Positions 40,861 through 55,185 of a stretch of DNA of 64,000 nucleotides are shown one piece after another; position 1 is the stretch's first letter, and each line of letters starts with the position of its first letter. The stretch lies in contig CM067307.1 of NCBI GenBank assembly GCA_034231615.1, positions 5,070,647 to 5,134,646 on the forward strand. The letters run 5' to 3'. A program made the position numbers and the translations under genes. Below the pieces are notes generated by a model, which was given only the letters and a program-made list of their open reading frames with translations, did no database searches and was not told the origin of the DNA. The DNA comes from Meghimatium bilineatum (lineage: Eukaryota; Mollusca; Gastropoda; Stylommatophora; Philomycidae).

Positions 40861-42025
40861 AGATGAAAAGGACCGAGCATTGCTCTCGTGCGGACCTAGG
40901 GTTAACAGATAACCAAGATCCTGAAAGTACTTCCTCGTGATGCACCCGGGTAACATAAGTACAGCGGCTCTTGCTTTGTCCCTGGCTAACACTTTTAGGC
41001 TCTTGTCTGGGAGTGTGGAGACTGCAGACGGAATGAGATTTGACTGCACAGACAAGCAATATCTACGACACCTCTGCCCCAACACAGCGTCAATGTCAAC
41101 GCACATTGACACTAGACAGTCTGGTCCGAACATTGGAGAGGCGGCCAATGCAACTGACACGAAATAGGCAGACGCATAGTGAGAGGCGACAAGATAACAT
41201 ACTGAGTACAACGAGAGGGTAGCACAGCGCCAGAGGGCAGCGCAATGTGCAAATATAAAGAGAAAAACTTTCCAAGGATAAAGGGTCTAAAAGTTCGGTT
41301 AGCTCGAGACAAGTTTCTAGTTACCAGTGCCACTTACAGGTAGAGACCCAATCGTAGACGTCCGGCCAAGAATGCAGCCTTAACCCAACTCTATTGTCGA
41401 ACTTTCCTATACCGGAAACATGCTCGCGGAGAGAAAAGCTTCAGTTCCCGAGGAGCTCAGGTAAAAATGGACAAGGTCGTTCACCTCGAAAACACGCTAT
41501 ACTCCCAAACGCGTGGTCAGACTCAGACGAGGGGTTCACGATGTCGGTGAACGACACCTCGACTAAGAAGGCAAAAAGAGCCCGGATCCAACTCTTCTGT
41601 CGAGTTCTTCTTAAACCGGAACCAGGCACGAGAAGGATAAAAGTTACCATATGAGTACCCGATGGGCATAGGCACAAAATACGTCTAATTACACGAGACA
41701 AGTTCACTGGCTGCTAAACGCCACGCGCAAGATAGACGTGAGCAACAATCGTCTCGGCGAAGAGTCAGTACACACCCGCCGCCAGTCGACAGATAGGTAG
41801 TCTGTCGCGGGCGGGAAACTCACTAACCGAATTTAAGGCATGGCGATTTGCTGGACCTCGGATGCCCAGGCCACAGAGCGAGTCAACCGAAAGGCAAATA
41901 GCACAGTTATACTGCGGAAATAACGGTACAACGTACTTCACGCTCCCCGGCGGAAACCAAACAATTTATTCGCAGTGATTATCAGAGAGCGAATAAACAA
42001 ATTTAAAAAAAACGAACAAAAAATG
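40860..42025 (+). mobile_element. Element X, copy 2 (1.17 kb)
   Basis: Begins AGCATTGCTCTCGTGCGGAC, CTAGGGTTAACAGATAACCA; ends CACGCTCCCCGGCGGAAACC then AATAAACAAATTTAAAAAAA. Inverted and partly deleted relative to 25897-27237. The last 190 bp also match the shorter element at 49555-49755. No recognised protein. Confidence 0.8.
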
Positions 42026-42264
42026 AGTACGCAACTGGAACGATAAGCATACATACTCTTCACATCGGCTAAAAGAGACTGAGCACCAATGCTTCCGCCC
42101 AGAGTGCAGTGACCTGTCGCAAGGACCAGAGCTATGCCCTGGTGTCGACATCTGTTTTGGCGGCATTAATCTCCAAACACCATCGAGTCGGACGGCTGCT
42201 GAACAGAGGGCGGAGCACTTATGGGAATGACCCACGTGCTGTGAGGCCAGTTTCTAATCAAGAA

Positions 42265-42337
42265 TCAAGTACCTACATGTCTCGGCATGAAAATAAGTGT
42301 AAACATTTTCAGCCTTGCCTTTCTCAAGGCCTCAATC

Positions 42338-42340
<3 letters not shown>
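42265..42340 (-). mobile_element. Ingi-type LINE sliver
   Basis: Minus strand WIEALRKARLKMFTLIFMPR HVG matches the RNase H region of the 50-kb LINE (WIEALRNASLKAVTFIFVPE). Confidence 0.75.
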
Positions 42341-42379
<39 letters not shown>

Positions 42380-42441
42380 ATACATAGACGGAAAGACAAA
42401 CGAACGAACAAAAAAGACAAATGTATAAATAGACATAGACT

Positions 42442-42770
42442 AATTTTACGATAAGGTAATTTTTGTGATTGTTAACATCGCGGATGTTTATTGTTAAATT
42501 ATTCTCCAAGATTTTCCGTGTTTGGTGAGGTGCACGTCACATGTAGGTGGATCTTCATATTTTAATTACTGTACCAACTTACCACAATCTTGAAACATCA
42601 ATCCAAATGAAAATAAGAAGGAAAACATTAATTATTGTAATTTGTTATGCCAATAATGTGTTATCAGTGTCATAGGTGGACAATACTGTAGAAATAAAAT
42701 TGTTAAAACTACGGTGTAAGTCTTCGGATAGTAGGGTAACAGTCCTTAACAGGAAGTAGGTAGCTGGAGT
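42442..42770. other. Interval without recognised features
   Basis: A strong donor-like GTAAGTT on the minus strand near 42578 has no convincing exon before it. Confidence 0.35.
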
Positions 42771-42774
42771 AACA

Positions 42775-45520
42775 CAGGGCAAATATCAAGATAAACAAAA
42801 ATAGGTAGACGTGTTACTAAAATAAAACAACCTAACCACTAGATACAGACGACGTTTCGACTAAAACGCCTTCATCAGGACAAACAAAAGACAACAGTAA
42901 AACGATTCTGACATGAAGAAAAACGTGGGTATGATGGGGAGGAAGGAAAAAGAGAGATAGCGAATAGATAGCGAAGGAAGCAAAGATGGAACAGCAAAGT
43001 AGGGAGGAAGAGGGTATGAGGAGAAGAAGTGAGGAGATGAAAGTGCACAGAAGGATGTGAGGAGTGAAAATAGATAAGGTGTGGTCGCAATTAAAATAAG
43101 ATAAATAAGGATAAATTAAGATACTTAAGATACCTACTTCAAAAGTGGTCACAGGAAATGAGTATTAGCATACAATCGTAATGAGATAGCAAAGGAGGAT
43201 AGTACGAGATAGATGAGGGAGAGATGGAGAGGAAGAGGCCAGTACGGCAAGAACAGACGAGAAAAAGAAAGAAGAAGCCACAGAGCATATGTGAGCAGTG
43301 GAGAGAAACTATTAGTAGGAGCAGATAATGGAAAGACAATTCAGTGATGATATTTGCACGTTAGATTGTAAAATATTGATAATACGTACTTATATGAGAT
43401 GCGTCTAGAACGAGTTGCTTGAAACGAATGGTCATACATGTACGGCTTCAAAGTCAAAAAGTGGTCAATAGGAGTAGGACTACAGTCGAAAGTAGACAAT
43501 AGTTACGGGTAATAGGCAGGCCCAGGTGACCGGCTCGCCAGGTAAATAAAAACACAGACATCTGACATATTCCCACAATTGAAAAGACACGGGAGGAAAG
43601 AAAAGCAAGCAGAAGAAATGAAAACAAGACACAAGAGGGAAGATACTAGAATACGTTGCGGGCCAGAAACTCAGCGTAATGCAGGGACGTACACGCGAAC
43701 AACAAGGAGAGGGTTTATATATATAAATCATGACTCGAACCCCATGGCCATATAGGCAGAAAACAGAGGATAAGAGAAAGGGGGAAGAAAGAAGAATAAG
43801 AACAAATTAAAGAGGCAAAGACGAAGAAGAGAAAGTGGTTGATAGACGTGGACCCCGAAACGGAGGTACGTCACGCAGGGAAGAGAAGTGGAAGTAGGAG
43901 GAGCTCGAATGACACAGGAAGGGCACAGCAGGGGAGGGTGGGGGCTATCACGGCAAAGCGCTTCGGGCGATGGTAGTAAACAGAAATAGAGAGACGTTAG
44001 CAGAAGGTACCGAAGACAAGGGCACCAGAGTAGGTGGGGAATAAAGCGACAGGAAAAGAAGGACATCAAGGAAGGGGGAATACCCGGAACTAAAACCAAA
44101 ACATGTGGTAGAATGACGCTAAGGAAAGAGGAGAGACGGTGCGCCGTAGGGGAAAAGGTCAATGTTATCTGTCAGTAATGTCGTTGTATGTGGAGGTCAG
44201 TGTAGCAGGGATCCCGGTGTAGCAGGGGCCTGGTGTAGCAGGGGTCCCGATGAAATGTGACGGAAAATGTCAGATGAAACGAGGTTCGTACCTGTGTGAG
44301 ACCGACTCTTCGCAACCCACGCGGAAGCGTTGCCCGTACTTTACACTGGCTCAATAGACAAACATAGTAGAATCACTACCTCCGAGTCATCCAAGTCGGG
44401 TGTAGCAGGAAGCCTGTTGGCGCTGCACACAAAGTATAGTCGTAAGGAGGGGAGAAAAGAAGGAGAGGACAAGTCGTGTTCAGTAGGGCAATCTCCACAT
44501 GCTAGGTTAATGTGAGGGTAGCCGACCCATCAAAGTCAACCAGAAAGTGACCAACAGCCGGAAGATAATGGACATAATGGGGAGCCCACGGGTCACTGGA
44601 GATGGCACAGGGGAAAGAGCGAACAAGGGCCAAAGAGGTGAGAGTGGGGAAAGTGGACAAAGTAGGGCGAGGAATCACAAGGAGAAGAAGAGGATGTAGC
44701 ATGTGTGAAACAGCACTTTGAAGAAGACCAAGGGAGTATGATAGCGAGGGATGCAGATAAATAACAACCCGACGCGCAAAGCCACAACAGGCACACTCCG
44801 GAAGCGGCCGCGACACTCCCAGTCCCAAAGCGTAGCAGCCCACCAACACGTCAACTGCACGTGGCGAGTCACCGTTGCCCCAGCCCCTTTGGTTGACCAG
44901 GCCGAACCACCACATAGAGTGCGACATGCAAAGGAGAGGTACGAGAAGAAAGAAGGAAATGGGAAAGGGAGTAAGAAGGAATAGAGGAGCCGCAGAGAGG
45001 AAGGTTTGGTAGACAAAGAGTAAGAAGACGCAAGGAGGTAGGAGGTTATCGAAAATATAACTTGTCATTGATGACGTGCGGCTTAAAAGTGCCGAGATTA
45101 AGAGTAAGGTGATTCTCTAATGAGAAACGCTGCCGGTCAGAAGAGTGACAAGAGATCAGTCCAATGACCTGAATGTCCAGTGCACCACCGTGAGATATGC
45201 TGTTGAAGTGGAGAGCCACCGGAGAAGATTCATAGTTACGGATGTCCCGTAAGTGTTTGGCAAACCTAGAGGCTTATGCACCAATGTACACGAGGTTGCA
45301 GCATTTGCAAGTAATAACGTACATGACGTTGAGGGAGACACAGGAAAAAGAGTGGTGGATATGGAATACCAACTTAGGGAACCGGATACAGGAGGTACGG
45401 AAGACAAACAGGCACGTAAGGCACGGGCGGTGGCGCCGGGAAGAGGTCCCGCCAGCTGGAGGTGAGAGTGAACTCTGAGTATCCCGCAGGTTCCTGTCTC
45501 GGAATGGCACAAGAGGTGTT
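42775..45520 (-). mobile_element. Penelope-like element, 3' part with GIY-YIG endonuclease and terminal motif
   Basis: Minus strand, 45510-45060: CLTCLFVFRTSC, HHSFSCVSLNVMYVITCKCC NLVYIGA, then, after a stop, RFAKHLRDIRNYESSPVALH F, ENHLTLNLGTFKPHVIN. The C.NV.Y.I.C..C...Y.G... R...H...I pattern is the GIY-YIG endonuclease that ends Penelope-like polyproteins. No RT domain remains upstream. A 2.1-kb non-coding region follows, pyrimidine-rich on this strand. The 3' end at 42842-42880 is CTGATGAAGGCGTTTTAGTC GAAACGTCGTC, resembling a hammerhead ribozyme core, as reported for Penelope-like terminal repeats. The tail 42840-42775 recurs inverted at 48480-48560. Confidence 0.8.
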
Positions 45521-45544
45521 TATGAAAACGGCTCTTTGGTAAGT

Positions 45545-45800
45545 GGGTCTGTTCCGTGTAAAACCAATGAAATTAATGGATGCAGTGACGTCACATCTCC
45601 AAACAACATCAAACACATTTATAATTATAACTTTTATAACTAATTTATTTTTAAAAGTTATAGCTGATTCAAACACTTATTCCCAACCCTAATCTAAATA
45701 ATAATTCCAAATTAATATACCTTAATTTTAAATACATATTCAACTAATCACGCTGCAAAGGTTAGGTAATACTTAAAAACTAGAACAAAGATCACAGTGA
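45545..45800 (+). repeat. Dispersed 250-bp repeat, copy 1
   Basis: TTCCGTGTAAAACCAATGAA, ATGCAGTGACGTCACATCTC, AATAATTCCAAATTAATATA, ATCACGCTGCAAAGG match 61955-62215 in the same order. Confidence 0.85.
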
Positions 45801-46189
45801 AAGATCACAATGAACAAAGATTACCTACTTAAACCGTAGTTGCGCCACAAAATTAACTGTGTATCGTTAAATGCACCACATCTATTTTTAAACGATAAAC
45901 ATCAATTCTTACACTGTGTAAGTGAAATATACATAACACCAGGTCAACGCAACATTAAGTGACAGTTTCAGACGATAACTTCTAGATATGCAGCATGTTG
46001 GAAAATGTGTCAACAAATGCAACTCAAAGCAGTGGCGTATCCACCATGCATGCACTGTATAATTTATAGTTTTAAAAAGTAAAAAAAAAATAATGCATTT
46101 AAAACAAGAAATTAGGTTACTAATACCAACATTTATATAAATATTTAGCACTAGTTTTAAGTATAGTAATCTTTCAACAACCTCAATGT

Positions 46190-46230
<41 letters not shown>

Positions 46231-46340
46231 TGATTATTGTCTAGCGAATTTACAAAAGGCAGTCGTATTGATTCAATCATGGATAGTCTCAAATGTTTAC
46301 AAAATATGGCCAGGTGAAAGAAGTGCCAACGCTTGAAACT
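45801..46340. other. AT-rich interval with (TC)n at 46196-46227
   Basis: No coding feature recognised. Confidence 0.4.
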
Positions 46341-46344
46341 TAAA

Positions 46345-46560
46345 ACAGAAATGCCTTAAAGACAGTTTACTGGTGTGATAGCCATGCGGGGGAATACATT
46401 TGGGATCAAAGACAGTGTACTGGTGTGATAGCCATGCGGGGGAATACATGTGGGATCAAAGACAGTGTACTGGTGTGATAGCCATGCGGGGGAATACATG
46501 TGGGATCAAAGACAGTGTACTGGTGTGATAGCCACGTGGAGGAATACATTTGGAGTCAAG
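46345..46560. repeat. 49-bp minisatellite, 4 copies
   Basis: Unit carries AAAGACAGTGTACTGGTGTG and ATAGCCATGCGGGGGAATAC. Confidence 0.95.
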
Positions 46561-48170
46561 TCTGCATCTAACCTTATAGATGTTGAAAAAATTTAACTGC
46601 AAATCGCAAGATGGCGATCTCGATCTTTGTCGAACAATTTTCTATGTACGTTGTGGTATATAATAAAAACCCGTGCATTCAATAGTGTTATGAGTTGATT
46701 AGACATTTCTATTTGATTTTTCTTTCTCTGAAAATATTTTGCTACCAAAGTCCGAACCACAAAGTATTCGAAGACATGTATTTGCGATTAGGGCATGTCT
46801 GATTTTCTCAGTTCAATCTCTACGTAATTTCCTACTATAGTCCAGTCACTATTTTGTCTCTCTTAGCTCACGTATTGTATTTGATATGCATATATTCAGT
46901 GAATTTAGTATTTATGCTAATGACACAGAGTTTTTATGCCGTTTTTAAGACATTATGCAAAATCACAGAGAGGATTTCAGCATGAAGATTCGCATGGTAG
47001 AGTTAAATTACAAATACAAAGAATGAATGTCAATAATTATCTAACGTTTCTTTCTATTACATTATCAGCACGCTCGTCGATAACCAGTTGAGGTTGTTCA
47101 TAAAATGCGTCAACAATTTGAAAGAGGAGGGTGTCAACAATAGTTGATGTCATAAATGCTGTTTCTATACAGTAATTATATTGTTGCTATGTAAAACAGT
47201 GGTCTTAAATATTGTTCATGTACTTTTTCTGCTCAAAATGTCGTTATTATTATTATTATTATTATTATTATTTAATATGTTTTTTTATAAGGCAGATTAC
47301 TTTCTACATAATTAAGGGGTGGGGATTATCTCTGCATTCGTGATAGCTGTTGACGCGGGGGGGGGGGGGGGGGGGTTAAAACATTGCTGGTGTGGTCTAT
47401 AGACAGATCCTAATGCGAGAGAATGTGGAGGTTTAACATCCCTCCCTGAGAAATCAGAACATGATCGTATAGTACACAGTAACAAGAAATAAGAAACGCT
47501 GAGGAGTGGGGGGGGGGAGACTTACCTACTCCTATTTATGAATTTTACTACACAAAAATCACTTAAAACTAACGTAAATGACACTGTTCACGTACAGGAG
47601 ACAGTGATAATTTATTTAGGTAAATGTCCCTACTTACCGAATACTTATCTATTATGATCCTGATGATCAACACCAATGAATGAGTCCTCTCTGTCAAAAT
47701 TCAGGATACGCCACTGACTGTATATGTGGTTTGTTAGTAAAGAAATAAATGATTACTTTTTATGGACGAAATGTGTGTTGAAGAATGACGTGACACGGTC
47801 AGCATAAGGTTATATATATTCGACAGAGATATCATAGAACATGTACATCGAAAGTAAAGATTCCCAGAAAAGGGACAAGGATATCTATTCAACACAGGAA
47901 ATTCCCCGAGTAAATCAATAAGTGTAAACCCGTACCCAGTATAGATTGTAAAGAAAAGTTATGAATCAATAAGTGATAATCTATTATATAGATATATATA
48001 TGTGAAAATATAAGAATAACCCAGAGTCAAGAAAGACAAACTTAAGTCCAAGTAAATAGGTCAATGTTAATGAGAAAGAGAAGAAAGAATAACTCCTGTA
48101 AACTTCTCAACTGAATGGCCCGTGATCGTATCTAAGAATCAGATTATATCAGTACTTCATACAAAGGGTT
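46561..48170. other. Long interval without a confident gene
   Basis: Contains a (TTA)n run at 47248-47272, a 21-22-bp G run at 47358-47375, and on the minus strand at 47040-47155 about 38 open codons (STIVDTLLFQIVDAFYEQPQ) after an acceptor-like site. No family recognised. Confidence 0.4.
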
Positions 48171-48479
48171 ATGTTATCAGACACTCTAGTAGAATCAACA
48201 ATAACAGTACACAGTTGTTACACAGCGAACAGAGTCTTGCTCCTGACTTTTCAGGCAAATTGTCGTTGTTTATTATCTAAAACTCACAACAGCAGTATGT
48301 GTATATTGGCATTAGCATTTAGTTCATACATAAACACATTAATGATAATCTTGTCAAAACATGGTAATATATATACTACTGACCTATACAGATACCAGTT
48401 ACCTTTGTTAACCTCTTGGACAGGCGGGTAGCTAGTGAACACCCTGAATATATACATATGCTCACACACTTAATCTGTC

Positions 48480-48560
48480 TTTATCTCTTCGTTAGGTTGT
48501 TTTATGTTTTATTTTGGTAACACATCTACCTGTTTTTGTTTATCTTGATAAATAAACTAC
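48480..48560 (+). mobile_element. Penelope-like terminal fragment, inverted copy
   Basis: GTTAGGTTGTTTTATGTTTT, ATTTTGGTAACACATCTACC, TTTATCTTGATAAATAAACT is the reverse complement of 42775-42840. Confidence 0.75.
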
Positions 48561-48604
48561 ATGCTCACAAAATACACGAATTATGATGTCAAACTTGTGA
48601 GGTT

Positions 48605-48690
48605 TATTGCAAGCTTCCTTAGTCACCTCTTACTATATGAATGACACGCAACAGTTTCGCTATTCTTTGTTTCCGCCCCGGTAACACACG
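48605..48690 (-). mobile_element. SINE family 2 head fragment
   Basis: AAGCTTCCTTAGTCACCTCT and TTCCGCCCCGGTAACACACG; near-identical stretch at 54138-54215. Confidence 0.75.
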
Positions 48691-48847
48691 TTAAGTGAAC
48701 TTGTGAAGTGAGGTTTATGTCATAACTAATATATTTGGTCAGTTTTGTTGATAATCTTGATCTCAGATGTGGGATCCAGGATATCCGACATTTTATAGCC
48801 AACCACATTAAATACGTGTTTAATCATAGAAGTCAAAACTAAGTATG

Positions 48848-48965
48848 ATCATCTAATCTAATCTAATCTAATCTAATCTAATCTAATCTAATCTAATCTA
48901 ATCTAATCTAATCTAATCTAATCTAATCTAATCTAATCTAATCTAATCTAATCTAATCTAATCTA
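48848..48965. repeat. (TAATC)n pentanucleotide microsatellite, about 23 perfect copies
   Basis: Uninterrupted TAATC run; not a known telomere sequence. Confidence 0.98.
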
Positions 48966-49554
48966 TATGACATGTCGTTGGCACACTGCCAGCCCCGTTC
49001 TGTGCAAGCTGTGAAGCCTCCTCGAGGATTGTATTAAGACCTCCAATATCCTTTGTCCATCGTAGACTTAGTCCTCCTCGTGTTCGTTTTTTGACTTTTC
49101 CTCCATCATTAGTCTTTCTTTAAAACCATTGCCTTTTTATATTCTTATTTGTGATCATCACCAGTGTCTTTACATTGTAGACGACGTCCCATTAGTTTGT
49201 AACAACTTTCTGAGCTCGCTCTGGTCGCAATCAGAAACTGTCTTTGATGAGGCATCAGCCAGATACTGGACTTTTCCAGCCCCCCGACTGTGATGCCGCT
49301 GTCGGTCCATCATCTAGTTGTAAAATGTAAATTTTATCGTGAAGTCAGCCCCTTTCAACCACGGACGTTAGTCCAATTTAGTTATATCAGACATTTACAA
49401 TCATAAAAATAGTGGAGGGTGTGGTTCTGGTAATGCAGTCATTGCAATCTCCGGATATATATGTAATGTTATTAGTTACACATCTTGAATAATATATTCT
49501 TACATATTTTACCGCCTAAACAAGAACCCGGTGATGCAGTTCAGATTCTAGGGA
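48966..49554. other. Interval with weak LINE-like traces
   Basis: The text near 49000-49210 resembles minus-strand RTE C-terminal codons (ARRKT, GRR...TN) but is too diverged to call. Confidence 0.35.
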
Positions 49555-49755
49555 CCAAACCCGAAATAATGGACTGACGAAAACGGATGTGCTGGACCTC
49601 AGAAGTCCAGACCACAAAGTGGCCAACCGAGGTGGAAATAAAACAGTTTTACTGTGGAACCTGCAGCACAACGTAATTCACGCTCCCCGGCGTAAATCAT
49701 ACGATATATACGTTGTGGGTATATGAGAGTGAATGCTGAAGAAGAAGAAGCAGTT
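49555..49755 (+). mobile_element. Short element sharing the element X 3' end, with (GAA)n tail
   Basis: AAAACGGATGTGCTGGACCT, GGTGGAAATAAAACAGTTTT, ATTCACGCTCCCCGGCGTAA match the last 190 bp of element X, but the tail is GTGAATGCTGAAGAAGAAGA as in SINE families 1 and 2. Confidence 0.8.
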
Positions 49756-49827
49756 CAGATTGTCGGCAAGTATATTGTTCTCTGGACCACAAATTTCTAA
49801 CTTTGTGGGCACTTGAGGAAGTGATTT

Positions 49828-49970
49828 TTTTCTGCGTTCGTTCTCAAAATCCTTTAGATAATCAGGATGTAGTCCAGAGACCAGAGTGCATTATGTCATT
49901 GCGTAAAGCTTGACTGCAATATCTGCACCTTTTATTCTGACATACTTCGACATGGCTACTGATTATTTTG
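49828..49970 (-). mobile_element. SINE family 2, 3' part
   Basis: CTGCGTTCGTTCTCAAAATC, ATCAGGATGTAGTCCAGAGA, ATTCTGACATACTTCGACAT. Confidence 0.78.
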
Positions 49971-49971
49971 C

Positions 49972-50085
49972 CACCGAAGACTGATGTATTGGGCCATTTG
50001 CGCAAACAAAACAGCGACAGTATGTTCTTCCATTTCTGGACTACATCCAGCTGGAAATCTAGTAATACAGGACTACTGTCATGCT
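49972..50085 (+). mobile_element. SINE family 1, 5' part, split by the LINE
   Basis: CACCGAAGACTGATGTATTG to GGACTACTGTCATGCT. The 3' part follows the LINE at 54031-54080. Confidence 0.88.
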
Positions 50086-51212
50086 AGCTGTTTGACGATC
50101 TTCCGGTCAAAATGGTGGATAGCAACGCAAGTGTTTTGTGTGTCGCCTACAATTTCACTTGAACAATGGATATATTCGTTGTTTTCATTTAGGAGATTGT
50201 GTGGTGATGTGTTGTTATTCTCTGACCAGGAGGTCCACTCATTAAGATCTTCGCCGGTGCTAACGGAGTGCGTGCATCTGAGCTGAAGTCTTCGTGAGTG
50301 TATTCGTTGTCACACTGTTTGAAAAATGGCGGCCAATATCAAGCGGCCTAAACGAGGTGGCTCAAAAAGGAAAAGTCACCGGGCGGGTGCTAGAAGAACG
50401 AGATCGAAAACAGCTAGGCTAGGAATTAAAAACGTGCGTGTGCTGTTTTGGAATGTGGCCAGTGTACACAAGCGTAGAACAGAGCTAGAAAAGATGTGTT
50501 ATGAGGCTGAAGTCATTGCATTGCAAGAAACACAGCTAGGTGAAAGTGGTAATATCAGGATAGCCGGATTTCAGTGTTTCTACAACAGGCGACATCTTGG
50601 ACAGGCAATCTTAGTACGCGAGGGTTTTAGTGTATGCGAGGTTGATATGTCCAAGTGGGATAGTGACAATATCCAGTTACAGGCAGTGAGGGTCCAGAGG
50701 GTCCAGCACCCAATCAAGATTGTAAATGTGTATGCCTGCAACACGAGCATTGATCTTCAGGGTTGGAAGATCCTAGGGGAGATAATGGAACAGGAAAAGC
50801 AGATCCTCTTTTGTGGTGACTTCAATGCGAAAGGTACATCATGGGGCAATAATGCTTCGAACAAACAGGGAAGAGAAATTGAGGAAGCCCTGACAGATAC
50901 GGACCTGGTGTGCCTTAACGATGGCCGTATAACAAGGATGGAAAGCACGGATGGTGATGATGATAGCGCTATCGACCTGGCATTGGTGTCATCAGCTTCT
51001 GTGGCTATCTGCAAATGGGACGTGCCGGGGCATCATGGCAGTGACCAACTCCCATGTGTTGTTCTCTTAAAAAATGACAAAAGTAAGCAGATACGGACAA
51101 AGGTAAGATCCTTTAAATATGATCGCAGAGGAGTGGATGTTGTGAGCAGAATTCGACAAGACAAACGTAAGGCTCAAGTAGTGGGAAATCTGGTGTGGGA
51201 TAGGCCCCCCTG

Positions 51213-54020
<2,808 letters not shown>

Positions 54021-54030
54021 CTGTCATGCT

Positions 54031-54080
54031 ACAAGAGAAGAGACATCCATCAGGAGTTTGAGAATAAATGTTGACGACAA
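54031..54080 (+). mobile_element. SINE family 1, 3' part after the LINE
   Basis: ACAAGAGAAGAGACATCCAT, CAGGAGTTTGAGAATAAATG completes the copy begun at 49972. Confidence 0.82.
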
Positions 54081-54082
54081 AA

Positions 54083-54215
54083 ACGGGAGGATCACTTTGA
54101 CCCTCCGTAAATGAGATGGGCAGCCAATTCCACCCCACAAGCTTCCTTCGTCACCTCTTACTATATGAATGACACGCAACAATTTCGCTATTTTTTGTTG
54201 CCGCACCGGCAACAC
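54083..54215 (-). mobile_element. SINE family 2 head fragment
   Basis: Reverse complement: TGTTGCCGGTGCGGCAACAA, TAGTAAGAGGTGACGAAGGA, GGTGGAATTGGCTGCCCATC. Confidence 0.75.
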
Positions 54216-54599
54216 AGAGCTGGTGATAGTGTTAAATTGTAGTTTCTGTGAGTATAATTGTGAAACAAATTGTAGTTTCTGTGAGTATAATTAGTACAGT
54301 GGACAGTTTAATATGTTTCGTGATTTCTGCAGCTTGATTTTTCTCATGGGAAACATCGTTATCTCCAACCTAAACCTTCTACACATCTACACATCTACAC
54401 ATATACACATCTACACATATACACATATGTTGTTTAATTATGTGGTCTGTTCAGATCTAAACTGAGTTATTTGCTGTAATCTTCCGTTAGTTGACTCTAA
54501 CGTTTACCGTGGTAGGTGGCTGTGTACTATTATTTGCTCGCCTTCAGGTCACAGCAACAAATAATAATAATAATAATGAGACCCATAACCCATCAGAGT
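54216..54599. other. Interval without genes
   Basis: A 33-bp duplication (AATTGTAGTTTCTGTGAGTA) near 54236-54295 and ACACATCTAC/ACACATATAC decamers near 54375-54428. Confidence 0.5.
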
Positions 54600-54790
54600 C
54601 TTAGGGGTGTCACACTGGATACCTCAGGGGTGCCACACTGGAGACATCAGTGGTGCCACACTGGATACCTCAGTGGTGCCACAATGGAGACATCAGGGGT
54701 GCCACACTGGAGACATCAGGGGTGCCACACTGGATACCTCAGGGGTGCCACACTGGAGACATCAGGGGTGCCACACTGGAGACATCAGAA
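54600..54790. repeat. 23-bp minisatellite, about 8 copies
   Basis: Unit GGGGTGCCACACTGGAGACA TCA alternating with GGATACCTCA. Confidence 0.95.
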
Positions 54791-55137
54791 CACAAAGTCT
54801 TTCAGACAACTATATACTCAGTGATTCGGGGGAGTGTAGAAAGATCACGTCCAGACTATTCCTTGACGTTATCAACTCATTATTTTCTCTTCTCTCCATT
54901 CCTCCTTCTACCCTCGACTGTTCCGTGCAAAATAATGTTAGAAAGAAATTCGTGTCTCGCTACATGTCCTAACCATGCAAGTTTACACTGTTTCACCACT
55001 GCCAAAAGTTGTTCCTGATAACCTGCAAGTTTGTTTATGCGATGACGAGAAAAAGGCAAATAGAAGGGCAAAAGACTGTACACTCACTCTCCCCTCAATA
55101 CCGAAAGGTACATGAGGACAGAAAGAAGAAGAAGAAG

Positions 55138-55185
55138 ATGAAACAAAGTGAATGATTAGTGTTTGCTGTGAAATTTGTCTCAATA
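55138..55185. repeat. 48-bp target-site duplication, left copy
   Basis: ATGAAACAAAGTGAATGATT ... GTCTCAATA; 46 of 48 bases match 55802-55849. Confidence 0.93.

Noticed and set aside
42875..45068. Several long minus-strand frames rich in Leu/Ser/Pro
   Set aside because: They come from pyrimidine-rich sequence downstream of the Penelope endonuclease; no motif, and composition explains them.
48848..48965. TAATC run as a telomere repeat
   Set aside because: Not the TTAGGG type expected in most animals, and internal; a pentanucleotide microsatellite is sufficient.
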